Shown piece after piece: positions 5,479-7,585 of a stretch of DNA of 7,585 bases. The notes under the pieces are model-generated. The model did not search any database, was not told the DNA's origin, and was given only the letters and a program-made list of their open reading frames with translations. The position numbers were made by a program, and so were the translations under genes. The DNA is from Planctomycetaceae bacterium (GTDB lineage: Bacteria > Planctomycetota > Planctomycetia > Planctomycetales > Planctomycetaceae), in contig JALTOP010000055.1 of NCBI GenBank assembly GCA_027000105.1, forward strand, positions 1-7,585, given 5' to 3'. Position 1 is the first letter of the stretch; each line of letters opens with the position of its first letter.

Positions 5479-7536
5479 ATGAAAATACAACAAGATCTGC
5501 TCAAAAAAGCCTGTTTCGCTTTGTTATCTATGCCACTTCTCTGCCTGCTGAATCTGGGTGCTGCCATCTTCGCGGCTGAGCCCCATTCAGAAACAGAGAG
5601 TTTACAGCCGCTCGAATACAATAATCCGGGACTGGTTGTTGATCTCGGCGTTGGCCTCTGGGCGTGGCCCGTTCCCTGCGATGCGGATGGCGATGGCGAT
5701 CTTGATTTGATCGTTTCCTGTCCCGATAAACCATCAAACGGAATTTGGCTCTTTGAAAATGCGACCGGTTCCACCGCGAAAAATAAATTTCCCGTCTTCA
5801 AGGCAGCCAGACGGCTCAGCCACGCGGTTCATTATGTGATGCCCAGTTACGTTGATGGAAAACTGCGCGTGCTCACGCCGGGAAAAGAACATCCCAACTT
5901 CACGAAGACCGGTTTGAAGGAACGGAAAATGCTTCCGATCGCTGCCAACTTCTATTGGAAGGCGAGCGACCCGAAAAGACGGGCCAAGGTTCGCCACAAC
6001 CAATGGCGTTATGTCGATTACGATGGTGATGGCAATGTCGATCTCGTGGTCGGTATCGAAGATTGGCGGGGATACGGATGGGATGACGCCTGGAATGAAC
6101 AGGGTGTTTGGAAAAACGAAAAACTGCACGGTTACGTGTTTCTGTTTCATAATTCAGGAACAACAGAAAAACCGAAGTACGAAAAGCCGGTCAAAATTGA
6201 AGCTGGGGGAAAGCCGGTTGATGTTTTTGGTTGTCCGTCGCCGAACTTTTGTGATTTCGATTCTGATGGCGATCTCGATCTGCTCTGCGGCGAATTTCTG
6301 GATGGCTTCACCTACTTCGAGAACATTGGTACTCGGAACAAGCCCCGCTATAAAAGTGGTATTCGCCTGAAAAGTGAAGATGGTTCCAAATTGAGAATGA
6401 ATCTGGAAATGATTGTTCCGGTCGCGATTGATTGGGATCTGGATGGCGATTTCGATTTGATTGTCGGCGATGAAGATGGGCGAGTTGCGCTCATCGAAAA
6501 TACAGGAAAACTGAATGAGGACCACACTCCGCGGTTTCTCGATCCCGTCTACTTCCGGCAGGAAGCGGACGACTTGAAATGTGGTTCGCTTTCGACGCCT
6601 GTCGGTGTCGATTGGGACGGTGACGGAGATGATGATATCGTTTCCGGAAACACGACCGGCTTCATCGAGTTTTTCGAAAATTTGAGTGGCCCCGGTGTTG
6701 AAGTTCCCCGCTGGGCCGCCCCGGTAAGATTGAAGGCCGGGGATAAGGTCTTTCGCACGATGGCCGGACCGAACGGAAGTATTCAAGGCCCGGCTGAGGC
6801 AAAATGGGGATATACCACTCTCAACGTCGGCGATTGGGATGGCGATGGTGACCTGGATATCGTCTACAACGATATCTGGGGAAAAGTCCGCTGGCTGGAA
6901 AACATTGGCACCAGAACCTGCCCGAAACTGGCCGCTTCCAAACAGATCGATATCGAATGCAACGGAGTTTGCCCGAAACCGGAATGGACCTGGTGGACGC
7001 CGAAAAAGAACGAACTCGTCACACAATGGCGCACCACGCCGCTGGTCGTTGACTGGAATAAAGATGGACTGACCGATCTGGTGATGCTGGATGTCGAGGG
7101 CTATCTTTCGTTTTATGAACGCACAATAAAAGAGGGGAAGCTGATTTTGCTTGCACCGAAACGCTGTTTCTACGGCGAAAACTTTTCGGTCACTGATGGC
7201 AATCATCGCATCAAAAATTCATCCCCCGGCTTGTTGCAGTTGAACTGGAAGCGGGCAGGAGGAAGCGGACGCCGAAAGTTTTGCGTTGTCGATTGGAACG
7301 GCGACGGCAAACGCGATATTCTCGCCAATTCGATCAACGCGAATCTGCTGTTGCAAACCAAATCAACGGAAAAGACCTGGACATTTCGGGATGAAGGGCC
7401 GCTGCTGCAGAAAAATATTCAGGGGCACACCACCAGTCCGACGGTTGTTGATTTCAACGGCGATGGCATTCCCGATTTCCTCGGCGGTGCAGAAGATGGA
7501 CGTTTCTATTATGAAAAAAATCCACGTTCAAAATAG
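5479..7536 (+). CDS. Secreted VCBS/FG-GAP repeat protein, probable calcium-binding beta-propeller
   Basis: The product has 685 residues. ATG 5479 is chosen because it starts a signal peptide (KK at 9-10, hydrophobic 11-31, cleavage near A32 or A33 before EPHS) and lies downstream of a good promoter; no strong ribosome binding site is visible. Nine calcium-loop motifs of the form D-x-[DN]-x-D-G-x-x-D begin at D68, D180, D259, D318, D378, D452, D525, D605 and D658. Most are followed by a hydrophobic strand, and several are followed by a second signature, [EH]N-x-G with GT and then P-x-Y in the clearest copies (N94, N225, N282, N341, N401, N475). This is the FG-GAP/VCBS blade pattern: known relatives fold as beta-propellers with one calcium loop per blade. 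Such proteins serve in adhesion, or as binding or accessory domains of extracellular enzymes. No catalytic domain is visible, so a binding role is inferred and the ligand is unknown. The protein ends directly after the ninth motif. Confidence 0.9.
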   Translation: MKIQQDLLKKACFALLSMPLLCLLNLGAAIFAAEPHSETESLQPLEYNNPGLVVDLGVGLWAWPVPCDADGDGDLDLIVSCPDKPSNGIWLFENATGSTAKNKFPVFKAARRLSHAVHYVMPSYVDGKLRVLTPGKEHPNFTKTGLKERKMLPIAANFYWKASDPKRRAKVRHNQWRYVDYDGDGNVDLVVGIEDWRGYGWDDAWNEQGVWKNEKLHGYVFLFHNSGTTEKPKYEKPVKIEAGGKPVDVFGCPSPNFCDFDSDGDLDLLCGEFLDGFTYFENIGTRNKPRYKSGIRLKSEDGSKLRMNLEMIVPVAIDWDLDGDFDLIVGDEDGRVALIENTGKLNEDHTPRFLDPVYFRQEADDLKCGSLSTPVGVDWDGDGDDDIVSGNTTGFIEFFENLSGPGVEVPRWAAPVRLKAGDKVFRTMAGPNGSIQGPAEAKWGYTTLNVGDWDGDGDLDIVYNDIWGKVRWLENIGTRTCPKLAASKQIDIECNGVCPKPEWTWWTPKKNELVTQWRTTPLVVDWNKDGLTDLVMLDVEGYLSFYERTIKEGKLILLAPKRCFYGENFSVTDGNHRIKNSSPGLLQLNWKRAGGSGRRKFCVVDWNGDGKRDILANSINANLLLQTKSTEKTWTFRDEGPLLQKNIQGHTTSPTVVDFNGDGIPDFLGGAEDGRFYYEKNPRSK

Positions 7537-7567
7537 ATCAATAATCGTTGGCTGGTAAGGGCTGCGG

Positions 7568-7585
7568 GGTGCGTTGAAATGCACC
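7568..7585. repeat. REP-like hairpin at the window edge
   Basis: GGTGCGT (7568-7574) pairs with ATGCACC (7579-7585), six Watson-Crick pairs plus one G-T wobble, around the loop TGAA. It starts 32 bases after the stop codon of the propeller gene and runs off the window. GGTGCGTT...GCACC hairpins resemble dispersed intergenic repeats known in many bacteria. It could also be a terminator whose T tract lies outside the window. Confidence 0.45.

Noticed and set aside
6154..7206. 350-codon minus-strand ORF inside the propeller gene
   Set aside because: It is a mirror of the repeated GAT/GGC calcium-loop codons, which read as Ile/Ala/Thr/Pro strings on the opposite strand. The + strand frame has nine matching motifs.
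1..7585. A new defence system, mobile element or dedicated biosynthetic cluster
   Set aside because: There is no nuclease, transposase, integrase, toxin-antitoxin pair, CRISPR array or assembly-line enzyme. The gene mix is a housekeeping enzyme plus exported proteins with no visible shared pathway.

Overview
This looks like an ordinary stretch of chromosome from a planctomycete, probably family Planctomycetaceae; I cannot name the genus. The support is indirect. Base composition is close to balanced, and most of the genes encode exported proteins of types common in that phylum: a CehA/McbA-type PHP metallohydrolase, a long VCBS/FG-GAP propeller protein, a TPR lipoprotein, and a secreted Trp/Pro-rich protein of a kind I associate with planctomycetes. 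All five supported genes are on the + strand. I see no tRNA, rRNA, CRISPR array, transposase, integrase or phage gene.

Layout. (1) 1-1839 is the 3' part of a large PHP-fold metallohydrolase gene whose start lies before the window. (2) 1840-2362 is the only long gap. It holds an inverted repeat at the end of gene 1, four tandem 9-bp units inside a possible 30-codon ORF, and a weak Fur-box-like site. (3) 2363-3058 encodes a secreted 231-residue protein of unknown function. (4) 3059-3284 is a leader with several palindromes. (5) 3285-4283 encodes a TPR lipoprotein. (6) 4329-5327 encodes a two-domain Sua5-type threonylcarbamoyl-AMP synthase, 45 bp downstream and probably co-transcribed with the TPR gene. 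(7) 5328-5478 holds a short hairpin and then the best promoter in the window (TTGACA, 17 bp, GATAAC). (8) 5479-7536 encodes a secreted propeller-like protein with nine calcium-loop motifs. (9) The last 18 bases form a REP-like hairpin cut by the window edge.

How the genes relate. Four of the five products carry, or in the partial gene 1 probably carry, an export signal, so they act at or beyond the cytoplasmic membrane. Sua5 is the cytoplasmic exception and belongs to tRNA t6A biosynthesis. Nothing shows that the five genes form one pathway. The hairpin and promoter before the propeller gene suggest it is transcribed separately. I found no convincing new multi-gene system. The most useful leads are the secreted unknown protein, the coding-like pattern of the 9-bp repeat, and the REP-like hairpin at the right edge.
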